The notes under the pieces are model-generated. The model was not told the origin of the DNA. It ran no database searches and saw only the letters and a list, made by a program, of their open reading frames with translations. Positions 51,504 to 63,300 of a DNA stretch of 64,000 nucleotides are shown here, one piece after another (position 1 is the first letter of the stretch; each line of letters starts with the position of its first letter). Both the position numbers and the translations under genes were made by a program. Source of the DNA: Casuarius casuarius (taxonomy: Eukaryota; Chordata; Aves; Casuariiformes; Casuariidae); assembly GCA_003342895.1 (NCBI GenBank), contig PTFA01000315.1, positions 310,001 to 374,000 of the forward strand. Direction: 5' to 3'.

Positions 51504-53448
51504 ATCACACAGTGCAGGAATCTCACAATCTGTTTCTGGACATGGTAGATTTGAATGCACATTGGATTTGCTATTTTGTACCTGTTTTTCCAGTGCAAAA
51601 AGCTGGCATACGTGTTAACACAAAGCTTCAGCTGATGGTTTTAATTGCTACATGCCTTAGAATTGCACCATTTCACTTGGTTAGAAAGAGATAGATTAAA
51701 AGGTTCTTAATCTGAAACCAGAAAGAAGATTATGATATAGTTTTGCAAGCATGGTGAAACTTAAGAATTGTGTTGCAACTTTTTCTGAAAACGTAATGAA
51801 AATGTTTGTTTGGTAAAAAGTGTTATTTATATTCAGAGTGAACACAAACCTTTTTGTAGGCAGGTACTAAATATCTTACTGAAAAAGGTGCGTTTACTGG
51901 CAAAACATGAAGTAACCAAATTTACTTGTAAGAGGCACCTATATGTGTTTGTGTATCCATGCATGTGGATACACTGACACCCGAAAGAACCATGTGGTTA
52001 CTGTAGCTCTGCCTTCAAATACTTGTCTGTGAAGGATGGATCTTGACTAAATAGTGGCTATCCAATGTAATGATATTGGGTATCCAGTATAATGATAAAA
52101 ATGCTTTTACTCACCAACTTGTATATAATCCATCCTATTCCCTGAGTAAATTTGGCAAAGAGAAATAAATTTGCAAAATCAAGAATTTAAAAGAAAAATT
52201 CTAAGATATCCCCTTTGCAGGAAGTCCCAAAACCACTTCGGTGAGGTCCTGAATATTTTAATACTATACTGTTTTGTTTTTCAACAGCATGGGAAACATT
52301 GGCATTGCTTATGCCACGTGTGTTTTGCTGTTATTGACTGTGTGTGTCAGAGCAGAGTAGACCTTAAGGATCAAAAATGGGGTCTCATTGCACTCAGTAT
52401 TATTTACAGAGAGAGTAAAAGATAGTCCTCATACTAAGGTTCGTAGTCTAAATAGACTAGAAGAAACAAACTGGGAGTATGCTGCCTTGATGCCTGTTGT
52501 CCTGGATTCTTTGTCCTGTTTTATTTTTGTCTGTGTATGTGACACTGTGGAAGTAGCATGTTCAAATACAGCTTAAACTTCCGGTGAAAATAGTAGTGTT
52601 TTCTGTTAAAACTGGAGCAGAATTGAGTTCTTAGTGTTGTTTTGCCAACCTTATGCTTATTAATTCATGTAGAAATCAAAGTCTTTGAAGGCATTTAGTT
52701 AAGTAATTGGTCTCTCCAATAACAAATGCAAGCTCTTTCCAATGAAGTAAATAACATGTGAGGAGTGTATAGGTAGTTCCCAGCCTTCTGTGAAGGACTG
52801 CTAAACAAGTTTATTTCAGCAGTGAGAAGAAAAACCTGCAAAAATATCTTAAGTATCTTAGCTTTATCAGAAACATATTATGTGTTCTATTAGAATAAAA
52901 TATGTTTTAGCTCACTTCCCTTCAACTAAATCTAGGGATGGGAAGGATATTAAAATTCTAAGGCTTTTTTCATTCTTTGTAATCTAATATATAAGAAAAG
53001 CAATCTAAACAAAATTACTCTGGATGAATTGGAAGTAATGCCTAGTGTTCAGACACTGAGGAAGATTCTCCCATAAAGTCATATTTCATGCTTTTCTACA
53101 AAAATGTTACTAATATTTTCATTCTTAGCACTCTCAAATAATGATGTGACTTATGTATCTAATCAAAACTAAGCAACATAGCCTGAATTTTTAAAACAAA
53201 CTCTTGCAATGGATCTGTTTCCATTGTCTGTATATTAATAATTACTTTCTGAAGTAACCTAAGCAAATGATTTATATTTTAGATTTTAACTTCTGAAAGT
53301 CATATGCTGTCTATGGAATGTCACAAACAGATAAAGGGAGTACATTCAGCATACAGGTTAGCATCTTTTTCACTCTTATTTTGGTATGGCTTCTAATTAG
53401 ATTGTTTTATTCTGAGTGTTACTTTCTGAAAGAGGATTTAGTGTCTTA

Positions 53449-53560
53449 CAATGTACAAGTTGAGTGCAATAACAAAGAGAAATGGCCCAGATGTGAATGT
53501 GATCAATGTACAAGTTGAGTGCAATAACAAAGAGAAATGGCCCAGATGTGAATGTGATCA
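53449..53560. repeat. Perfect 55-bp tandem duplication
   Basis: The unit starting 'caatgtacaagttgagtg' at 53449-53503 is repeated without any mismatch at 53504-53558, and two further bases (53559-53560) continue the match. The unit is not a microsatellite and has mixed composition. Perfect identity implies a recent duplication, a polymorphic short tandem array, or an assembly artefact. The flanks on both sides are unrelated single-copy-looking sequence. Confidence 0.95.
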
Positions 53561-56500
53561 CCGAGGAGATTGCTGGACACCAGAAGGGGTGAATTATCCA
53601 AAAGCATGCATGTTGGCAAATAGATAATTTATTATAAAGTTTCTTGCTTCAGTTAATTTAAAAATAACGTTCTTCTTTTTTTTTTTCTTTTTTTTTTGCA
53701 CCATTCTGAACCCAGCCCAATAGCTTTAATTATCTTGGAGATAATTAATAAAAGATGCTTGGTGTATGTTAGAATACTGAATATGTTCTGTAATACTGCT
53801 TTCCTTTTGTATGGATAATTCATTTTGAATGACATATTGAAGTCTTTTTTTCCTATTATTATGCCAAGTTGAAAGAGTCCACTATACAAATAAAATCCGA
53901 AGGTCAAATATATTCAGGAGCATTTTTCATTTTAGAAGAGGGTAAATAGTGTGCAGAGAGAAACATAATCTGCTAGACAAAAATCCAGTATTCTGTTTAG
54001 GGAGCTGTAATTTGCTGGAATTCCTCAGAGTCAAACATGCTGTCTATATTATGTCACTCATTGCACAAGTAAAGTAAGTGAAATGCACTTGACAGCATTT
54101 TTTTTTAATTTGACATGCTTTCAGAAATGTTAAGTGAGTTTTATAGAATAATTTTGAAATAAAGTTGAAGCTAGGCTTCTGTTAGTACTCTGTGATTAGA
54201 AATAACTTCAGTGTCCTCAGTGAGTTGTAATGCTACCATAAAAGTCTTTCAGAGTAGATAAGATTTGAATTTTTTCATGTAGGAAGCAAACTTTTCCTGA
54301 GAAAGATACTGTACATACTAACAGCATCAGATCAGCTTAATTTTGTCCTTCACAGTGATCTTGCAGGGAGCACATAGTCTGCAGCTAGAATCCTCAATCA
54401 CTTTTCCAGCAAAGTAAATCTAAACCTTGTGAAAAAAATTCATACAGTGCCCTTGTAAGTGGAAACTCAGTTTCTGGCCTCCTACCTGAATTGTTCCCAA
54501 ATAGGGCAGAGAGAGTCCTGGAGAGAGGAGAGGTAATTAACATTTCAGAGAAGACTTATAGGACCCACAGAAAAAGGCTTTGCTTTGCTAAGATTCCTGA
54601 CAGGGCTGTATCCTCTTTCTCTCCCTCACCACCCTCATTCTTTACCCCAAGGGAACACTTCTCTGCAAGAAGTAGATTTAATGCTTTGGAAAGATTTCTG
54701 TATTCCCGACCAACCATTTAAAAACATGGCTTGTTAGAAACTTTCCAGCTCATTAAATAAATTGAATTAACTTACTGGGTCCTCAGGGCCCGGGAATGGT
54801 AAAATTCAATTTTATGGAGGTAGCAGCCTGCTCAATCTTCAGTCTCCCCTTCTGTATGCTCCCACTTCTTCTGTATGTCCAGCCCTTTTTGGAGGGGTGC
54901 CTGACAGCTTCCCCTGAGCTTCTCACACAGCCTTTGCTTTTATGGTGTTTTTTGCTTTCCAATGTGATGCCCTTGGCAACTGCCTTCTTTGCTAACTGTT
55001 AAAACTGATGCATGGGATCAGCCTGCCTTAGAACAAAGTTCTCCTACCAGAAAACAGTCATTTGAGATGTAATGTGTGCTGGGAGAATATTTTTCAAGAG
55101 GTGGAGGTGAATACCCAGCTTCCATGTAAATTTATTTGCTACTATGTGTTAATTAAATATTTCTATTGGTATGGAACATATGGTATTGTTTGGTATCATG
55201 AATTAGCTAGTCAACTTAAATAAATAAAAGGAATTAATTTTCATTTCTATATGTCTGCATGCGTGCACAATTTAAAGATATATTTTAATCAAAGCTTTAA
55301 AATAAATGTAGATAACTGTGGCCTAGACAAAGAGCCAGCCAGCTAAAAGCTTTCTGTAGTTTGTCACAAGATGGTGACATCACTCACAACATACAAATAT
55401 ATCCTGGACAAAATTTTTGAAAACATAGCAGCTGCAAGTTTTCTTTTAGATGAAAAAATACTACTGAAACAGTATCTTAAGCAAGTTTATAGCTAGGAGA
55501 GCTTCTATCACAAAAGTTTTTGGTAAAACTTCAAAGAGAATGAAACAAATTACTCCAATAAACTCTTTGTTAGTTAAAAGGTATAGCAAGTAACCGAGAT
55601 GAGACTAGCTAAAGTCTTTCACAAATCTGTTTTTATTTAATTTGAGTACAAATAGAGGTTGCATGCTGGGGAAAATTCAAATCTGGTTGCAAAGATTAAG
55701 ATGTAAATTTCCTTGTAAAAACACAGTAATTAAAACTTAGTACTAAATAAAAAAGAATACTGCTTTACCACTCTGTTATTTCTTTGATACTCTAGACATT
55801 CACCTGGATGACCATTTCTTTGGGGAATTTAAAATGCTAATACATTTTTGACTACCAGAATCTTTATTTCAGCTATGGGTTTTTTTAGTTAGCAAAATGT
55901 TGAAAAATGACCAGTGAAGTAGGTGAAGAGAACTTAAGTCTGATATTGGGTCCCTGTTTAATTAACTAGGCAAGGCTTCAGCCTTTTGTCGTCTTTTCTT
56001 TTCTCAGATGATTATAATTAGCACTTTGTTTTGTTTACACCCACTAACTCTTTTTTTGCCTGCTATGTAAGCAACACCAATAAAGTAGTTTCATAAATGA
56101 AAAACTGGAGTGTATCACAAGCAATAGTTAAATGAACTTGAGAAGAATGCTCAGAAGTCTACTGAGTCTTGAAATTTGTTTCATATTATTAGGCTCTTAC
56201 ATCCAAATTGAGTATGAAGTGAGGTTCCTAATATAGACAATGTTAAGTTATGTTCTCAGCAGTTGAGCCTGTTTCCTTTTAGAGTCTTTTTATAAATATA
56301 TGATTCAATCTTTTCAGGATTTAATTCACAGCCTTTCTAATCAAGATGCATATATATATATGACTTATTACTGTATCCACTTCTAGAGCTACAATATAAT
56401 GAATTGACAACTTACTATTTAATCAGCAGAGCTAAATCTTGTTTCTGACATTTTTCAGAAGAGGCAGCATGTAGACATCACTTAAGAAGCAAAAGACATA

Positions 56501-56652
56501 ATATTTGGAAGTGGAAGTGCATAATGAATGCATTCCCAGAAGCATAGTATTTAGGACATAAGTGGAATATGGCCAGTTGGCTGTCAGAAGGTATCTTCAG
56601 AGATTTTTTTTTTTTTCCCTCTCATTGGAATTAATTTGTTAAACGGTAATAG
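53561..56652. other. AT-rich non-coding sequence
   Basis: No gene was seen. There is a T-rich tract with one C interruption at 53671-53697, an (AT)6 run near 56350-56361 and T13 at 56604-56616. The frames at 54491-54721 and 54796-55002 lie in a slightly less AT-rich patch and have no recognisable domain. Confidence 0.5.
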
Positions 56653-57228
56653 GTATAGCACTTCCTAATGCAGCCCAAGGTACCATTGGCCTTCTTTGCC
56701 ACAAGGGCACATTGCTGGCTCTTGGTCAACTTGTCCACCAGGACTCCTGGGTCCTTCTCTGTAGGGCTGCTTTCCAGCAGGTCAGCCCCCAGCCTGTACC
56801 GGTGCATGGGGTTATTCCTCCGTTTGCATTTCCTTTTCTTCAACACTATGACGTTCCTCTCTGCCCACTTCTCAAGCTTGTTGAGGTCCCTCTGCAGGGC
56901 AGCATGACACTGGTGTATCAGACGCTTCTCCCAGTTTTGTATCATCATCAAACTTGCTGAGGGCACAGTCCGTCCCTTCATCTAGGTCATTGATGAGTAA
57001 GTTGAACAGGATTGGACCCAGTATTAACCCCTGGAGTACGCTGCTAGCTACAGGCCTCCAACTACACTTTGCACCACTGATCACAGCCCTCTGAGCTCTG
57101 CCATTCAACCAGTTCTCAATACACCTCACTGTCCGCCCATCTAGCCCATACTTCCTCAGCTTGCCTTTGAGGATGTTATGAGAGACAGTGTCGAAAGTCT
57201 TACTGAAGTCAAGGTAGACAGCATCCAC
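56653..57228 (-). pseudogene. CR1 ORF2 reverse transcriptase core remnant, frameshifted
   Basis: Two overlapping minus-strand frames together cover the reverse-transcriptase core. The first (57228-56872) carries motif A '[11 protein letters not shown]' at residues 5-15. It then has the '[18 protein letters not shown]' block at 66-83 and motif C as 'FDDD' at 93-96, where the family normally has F/YADD, so an alanine is replaced by aspartate. It then leaves the CR1 register near position 56912, where bases are missing. The second frame (56981-56631) resumes with '[15 protein letters not shown]' at about residues 29-43, '[19 protein letters not shown]' at 54-72 and '[13 protein letters not shown]' at 88-100, and loses similarity after 'LGCIRK'. 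The altered motif C, frameshift and missing ends show a dead copy. Confidence 0.88.
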
Positions 57229-57300
57229 TGTTCTCCCCTTATTTACCCAGGCTATCAGTTTGGTTAAACATGATTTCCCCTTTACGAATCCATAGCTCCA
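56653..57300 (-). mobile_element. CR1 LINE internal fragment lacking its 3' end
   Basis: This minus-strand CR1 ORF2 segment runs from just upstream of reverse-transcriptase motif A (plus-strand 'gtttggttaaacatgatttc' near 57259-57278 encodes an SCLTK-like stretch) to the LGCI region of the C-terminal part ('ctaatgcagcccaagg' near 56665-56680). Relative to the usual CR1 layout about 20 bp is missing near 57245-57255. Unlike a normal target-primed insertion, the 3'-untranslated end is absent: homology stops near 56653 and AT-rich unrelated sequence with a T13 run follows. A later deletion or rearrangement must have removed it. Substitutions and frameshifts make it inactive. Confidence 0.9.
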
Positions 57301-60300
57301 ATGTAATCAGGAGTATTATTTTGATGTATAGCAGGTGAGGAATAGATCTCATGAATTAAACTACTTGCGCTCATACGCTCAAAGTAGCCTACAAAAGCAG
57401 AACATTTAAAGCCAATGTTCATTTTCTTGAGTTCATTTGGGGGAAAGGAGAGTTAAATACATGAAAATGTTGCACAGGAAAAATAACAAAAAGCGATGAA
57501 AATTTGTTTAGGATAATAAAAAGCAGAATGTTTTTGGAAAAAATGGCCAAGATAAACATGTGATCTAGGTCTTTTCCCTCTTCTTTTTCTCTGGTCCTAA
57601 TTCTGAAAATAGTACTGCGAATTTTGTGTTATAGTATCTGCACTCTATGTCTATGCTGATCTAACCACATAAAGAAAACATAGCGCCACAGTTGTAATTT
57701 TTAATTTCATATATAGATATGGAATTTTAAGCTTTACAAGTAATGTAGTTGAGATTAAGTTTTCAGTTATTTGCCACAGTTAGTAATAAAATCACGAGAA
57801 TTGTGAGTTACACACAAAAAAGTCTTGCATGAAGTTCCAGATGATTTCAGTTGCCCTATAAGAACCAGACCGATGTTAATACTGAATGTAACCTGTAGGA
57901 AAAGCCAGGATACAGAACTGATTTTTTTTCCCCATTTTTTTGTTCATCCCTGTTCAGTGACTAATTCATATTAAAAAATACTGCTAATAAAACACACGTA
58001 AAAACATCTTTCAGATTTCAGTGTCCCTCAAAAATTAGATTTTAAAATGATTAGCACTTCTCTATAGTCCAAATAAATTAGCAGTAACTATATCCTTCAA
58101 ACAAAACTGAGTCTTTGGTATAACTGAGGAGGTGGCAAGCATAGGTAACTCTTAGACCAAGACTGAATCCTTTACAAGAATTGCCTCTCTAAAGAAAGAC
58201 ATTTAAAGAAAGCGGTAAACAGCCCTTATCATTTTTGAAAATAAAACCTGAGCAAACTGAGAGGTACATTCAGTACTCTCTGTGAAAGATGTTGTGTTCT
58301 CTGTTTGGCAATTTTAATAATAATATACTGTAGAATAACCAGATGTTTTTTCTAGATATTGGCATTAAATTAAAACAAAAACAAAAAGGAAAGTTTTGGC
58401 TTCCAAGTTCTCAATAAATCTAGCAAGGGAACAAAAGCCAAGTATTGTGTTCAATTGTTTGTTTCTACACAAATGCTATTCTGTGCCTTAACTTGATTTT
58501 GTAATGTACTTAGTTCGAAGGGATTTGAATTTTTTTGATTAACATTGATGCTGTTGTGCTGAGTGAAATCGTAAGTTTGTCCAGATGACCCATGTTGAGA
58601 AAGATGGGCTGTTTCTTTGTACTAGTACATTTCAAAAACTACTGAAGAGTTTTTAGAGTACAAGTCTAGAAGCCAGGAGAATGCTAGTTTCCTACTTGTC
58701 CTAGCCATTGTTGTTCAGTATACAGCCTCTGTGTCTCAATCATATATTATGAAAATTATGTGTAGATATGTTGTTTATGAAAGAGTAACAGGATCTCTAA
58801 ACTGCAGGTGCAAGTGTTGTTAGGATACTAAACATGAAAAGAAGATACATGAAAATGCATTCAAATGATAGGAGAAATATTTAAGTTAAAGGAATTAATA
58901 AAAGTAGAGTTTTAAAAACTTTTGAGGATATGAAAGTCCTTTGGAAGCAACCAAAATTCAAGAACCCAAACCAAGCATAGGTGAGCTTCACTTAAAAAAC
59001 AAACAAACAAAAAAAACCCTCTTCCTAATGGAAAAAAACAATAAATGAATAATTATTCCTTGTAACTATTCACTGCATCATGTCTTTTCTGAAGTTATCA
59101 TTTTCTCATGGTGATAACTTTCAGATGTGTATTTTCTATTCAGTACTTTTCTTTTTTTCACTCTGCCTGATGCTGTCTCAGCTGTTTTTCTTTGTACGCT
59201 ATTTTCATATTCGTCTCAGTTGTGTTTTGGGGTTATTTTGTGTGTTTTCTTTAAATGATCCTGCAAAATGGTTCTCAAAAAGCTTTGTTTAACTTCTGGA
59301 CTAATCTCCTGTAGGGAAAGCAAAAGAAAGAGAGCTATCTTAAAAAAAAATAAATAAAACACAAGCAGATAGAAAACTAGCTTCATCTTTTTTGGTTTTA
59401 GATCTTCAAGAACTTCCAGTGAATAGCATATTGAGCGTCTTCCAAGGGTTTCCTCCAGTTGGACTTGTGTTATTTTTTTAACGCGTATCACCTCGGTAGG
59501 ATGAGTTAGTGTATGGTCAGCTATATCTTGTTTACTGAAATATTTAAGTGGGGATATGCAACAACTGCAGCCAAGGGTAAAGACTTTTTTGAGGGAGGAT
59601 TAGTTTCTGACCTGTGCTCCAAGCCTATGCCAGCAAAGGGCATGTCATTTCTCCAACCATTGCCCGGAAAAGTAGCCTTGCAGCCTCACAGCCTGTGTAC
59701 AGGCTTGGGGTGGGTCTGCCTGTCCCGTTGCCTTTCCACATCACAAATAATCAAGCTTTATTCAAATGGAAAGGATTCACTAGTAGGAAATGTGGATGTT
59801 GACTGCAATGGTGCAATCTGGGGAGCTGGACAGCTAATTCATTAGTAGGCTTTCATAAGCTCTAGGAAATAGATGTTGTGCAAACAATTTATTGACTTGT
59901 TAATCCAGATCAAATTTTCTTTCTCCCTTATTCTGCCTGAGCATATGACATAATGGCTTATGTGAAGAAAGTACTAGGATGAAGTCCAAGTTTGGCAGAA
60001 ACTAAAACAAATCAGAAATTAGTTGTACTTACATTCCCATATGGCTCTGTGCTTGTTTGCCCTGTTTATGAGCTAAATTGACAGACAGAAATCATTGAGT
60101 TACAGAGGGGAAGACAGCATGCAAAATGACAAACTCAGATGGTGCTTGTAAAGATATTAGTAGAAAACAATGAAAACATCTATTAACTAGGAAATGATAA
60201 GTTCAAAGACAATGAAAACAGCTGTTAGTCTCTTGAGACTTTTTTTTTGCTCCAGAAGTAATATGTCACATGGAATTTGGACTTGAAGTGAATTGGGTAC

Positions 60301-63300
60301 TTCTGGAAAATATTTTCATCATCAAAATTCACAGGTCAAATCTATCAGTCAGTAGTAATCATATACTGTAAGTTCAAAATATTTTGACTTTTTTTTTTAA
60401 TCAGTGCCAAGGGAATTATATTGCTCTGTGATTGAGAAATACTAAGATTAGGCAACATTTTGCCCACTTAAACTCAATAAATATTAAACATCTATAACAT
60501 ACCCCACCCTCTTGCCAGCCAGTGAATAATAGCATTTAGCTCTAAAATGAACTTACAGTGCTTCTGGCAAACACAGCATAAGTTTTATAGTTCCTATCTG
60601 AAACTAAATAAGCCATGGCTGGCTGTGTTAGAGCAATGTGTGCAGTAAGCACCAGACATTAATAGGGATTTTTTGCTTTATCTTCTTCACTTTCCTGATC
60701 AGCTTGTTTGGGTCTGGATTTCTTAATATTTTCTGTTTGTTAATTTCCTTAAAACTTTTTGTGTTCTCTGCCCTTGTTGTGAAGTTTACGCTGTCAGATA
60801 GTCTAGCTGCATGAAAAAATACAGCAGCCAGGTTAGCATATGAGAGCAAATTATGAAACTTTGTAAACGGAAACTTTGTAAACTCCTGCTGAATATCAAG
60901 TTCTGTTCCTCCTGTTTCATTCAATTTGCTTAAGATGATTAAGACAGGATTTGCTGAAGACTCGCTTAAGACAAGATTTGGTGTTAACTTGAAATGCACA
61001 TAAAAGACTGGTGTTTGCAGTCTCTGTTTCATGTAATTGAAAACATTACACATTTATGACTACTGGAATAGGTAAATCTTACCAAGTTTCACTTTTAAAT
61101 TTAATACTTCAACATGACAATGCAAAATATAGTCCCATTACATTTGTCTGATTTAGGGAATTTCCTAGATGATAAAGAAAATATTGGATCACTTTGGTTA
61201 CCTCAAGAGGGGAACATGATTGTGTTAAATTAAGCTGCATCAAAAAAAAAAAAAGATGAAATCCTTTATCTTTCCTGCTGAATATGGTGTAGTTGTTTTA
61301 GCTTACCGTGTTCCCTTGTAAGTGCATGTTATTTTCTCCTATCAAAATGTTTGTTTCAGGGACATGCCACTGAAATGCAGTCCACGTGCTCTAAACTGGA
61401 ATGCAAAAAATCTTGACGTTTCTGTTGTTGTTTCTTTATCTCATTGACGAGACAAAATGATCTTGAAATCTTAGTTGAAAAATGGATTCATCATCTTAAC
61501 TATGCTACAGTGTTAGTTCTAGAGCCTCTGTCCATGGATCAGTTAAAACTCTGTGCATAGTGAAGAGAAACAAGATGAATAAGTGATTAATCAAGTCCAC
61601 TAACAGTGGCTTGTTTATTTGTATGTTCTGTAACAAAGCCACAGCTGTCTCCTAACTGTGAAATGGGAGTGGGACCTGATATTATGTAAGCCTTTCATAA
61701 TAGGCAGTCTTGCTTAATACAGATGGCATTAGCTTTTTTAACAAGCGCCTACAACTATTGTTCGCTTGCTAATGATTATTTTCCAGTCTGTGTCGTTTTC
61801 ATTTCCCTATACCTGTGGAAATCTATATAGAATAAGGGAAAATTAATAATTGATGTGAGGAATCAAATACGCTTTGATTTGCAGGAGTAATAGTTTCCAC
61901 TTTCTTATCTGCCAGATTGAGGCAGGACTATTGGAGGCTGGCAATTCCTCCTTCCATACAATTCAGTCTTGTGGCACTTGAGGTTTATTTGATATCTATT
62001 TTCAAACTTTGCTGTAGAGAGATTATCTTAAGCAGGAGGATTTAACATTAAGCAGGTGCTTAGATGAATTAAACCTTTGCAAGTGGAGAATGGCTGAAAA
62101 TGATAACAGCACTCAAGGGCTTGTGGGACAGGGAGGATGGTGGAATTGTTGACAGTTACAGCAAAGTAGGAGGGAAGGAGCTGAGAGGAAAGAAGAAGAG
62201 CTGGTTTTGATATGTTGATTTTCAGTTGGCAAGAGGACATTTGAAGCAGATTCTGTAGAAGCAGTTTGAAATGCAAGTGTGAATGAAAGGGGAGTGAGTG
62301 AGGACGAAAGAAATTTGGGAATCATTGACACAGATTGTAATGCAAATCCTTGAGAATAGCTAAGGTTGCCAAGGACAGCCTAGCCATGCTGTGTGTGTAC
62401 TGCAGAGCATATATCATCTTAAAATATAAATCTTTTTATTTAGCCACTACTTTTGTGAAAATTGAAACTAAGAATAATCTTGAAATGAGGATATCTATTG
62501 TTCAAGCTTCATTTTGCAATACTTATTCGTAGTCAAAATATGCATAATTGAAGTAAGCAATAATTTGAAAATACCTTCTCATTGGGCTGTAGCATGTCTT
62601 CAGAGTTACAGTGGTAAAAATGTCAAGGTTACTTCACTAGGTAAAACTTCCCTGAGCATGCTGTGGACAACAGGATAAAACATTTTGATTTTTAGCAAGG
62701 AACTGTCAAATGAATTCTCTTGAAATTGAATTCTCTCTTGAAATAATGATTGATTTTATGCATTGCATTTTCTTAAAAAAAGCAATACTCCTCTGTGTAT
62801 AAATTACTCTTTAAATATGAGGGATTTTTGTTACCATGGATGTCTGAAAAGTGCATCAAATTGAGTTTCACATGGCTGGAAATCACTGCTCACACCCAGT
62901 GATAAAAGCCATGCAGAAGACTGACATAACTGGGTGTACTGCAGTTCATCTCCTGCTGGCGTGTCTGCCTTTTGGATTCAGAAAACATCAGATGTTCCAA
63001 ATGCTACACTTAATAATAAATGGAGAAAAAAGCTAAGAGGATTTGTTTCTTCTTCAAATATTCAAGGTTGTGAAAAGAGTCAGTTTATCTGCTTCTGTTT
63101 AGAACTTAAGTTGTCTTAGCTCTTTTTCACAGAATTTTAAAAATTCATATAGCTTCCCTTTCTTGCATAAATTATTTACTGATACGCATGGTGTCTTTTT
63201 TTTCCCTGCTGCCTAATCCTAACTGCTTTCTTAGTTATCTTCCATAATTTGTTTACTTTGTTACTTGTCCTCTTTTGGGGACAGCTGCACAAACTGATGT

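Larger units (their letters stand above)
42285..53448. other. AT-rich non-coding sequence with small simple repeats
   Basis: No gene or clear interspersed repeat was seen in 11 kb. Small items are an imperfect TG tract at 42296-42322, two copies of a 10-bp unit 'tcataagcat' near 42579-42599, A13 at 45340-45352, TA-rich sequence near 49365-49403, A17 at 51189-51205 and a 15-bp tandem pair at 51474-51503. A string 'gtttgggttggaagtccc' near 43484 resembles a CR1 3' end but is not supported by its flanks. Confidence 0.5.

Noticed and set aside
56668..56960. Two plus-strand frames of about 80 codons
   Set aside because: They are antisense to the CR1 reverse-transcriptase remnant at 56653-57228.
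58570..58620. 'tgtccagatgacccatg' resembling a plus-strand CR1 tail
   Set aside because: It lacks the following 'cccttccaacc' block and terminal octamers.
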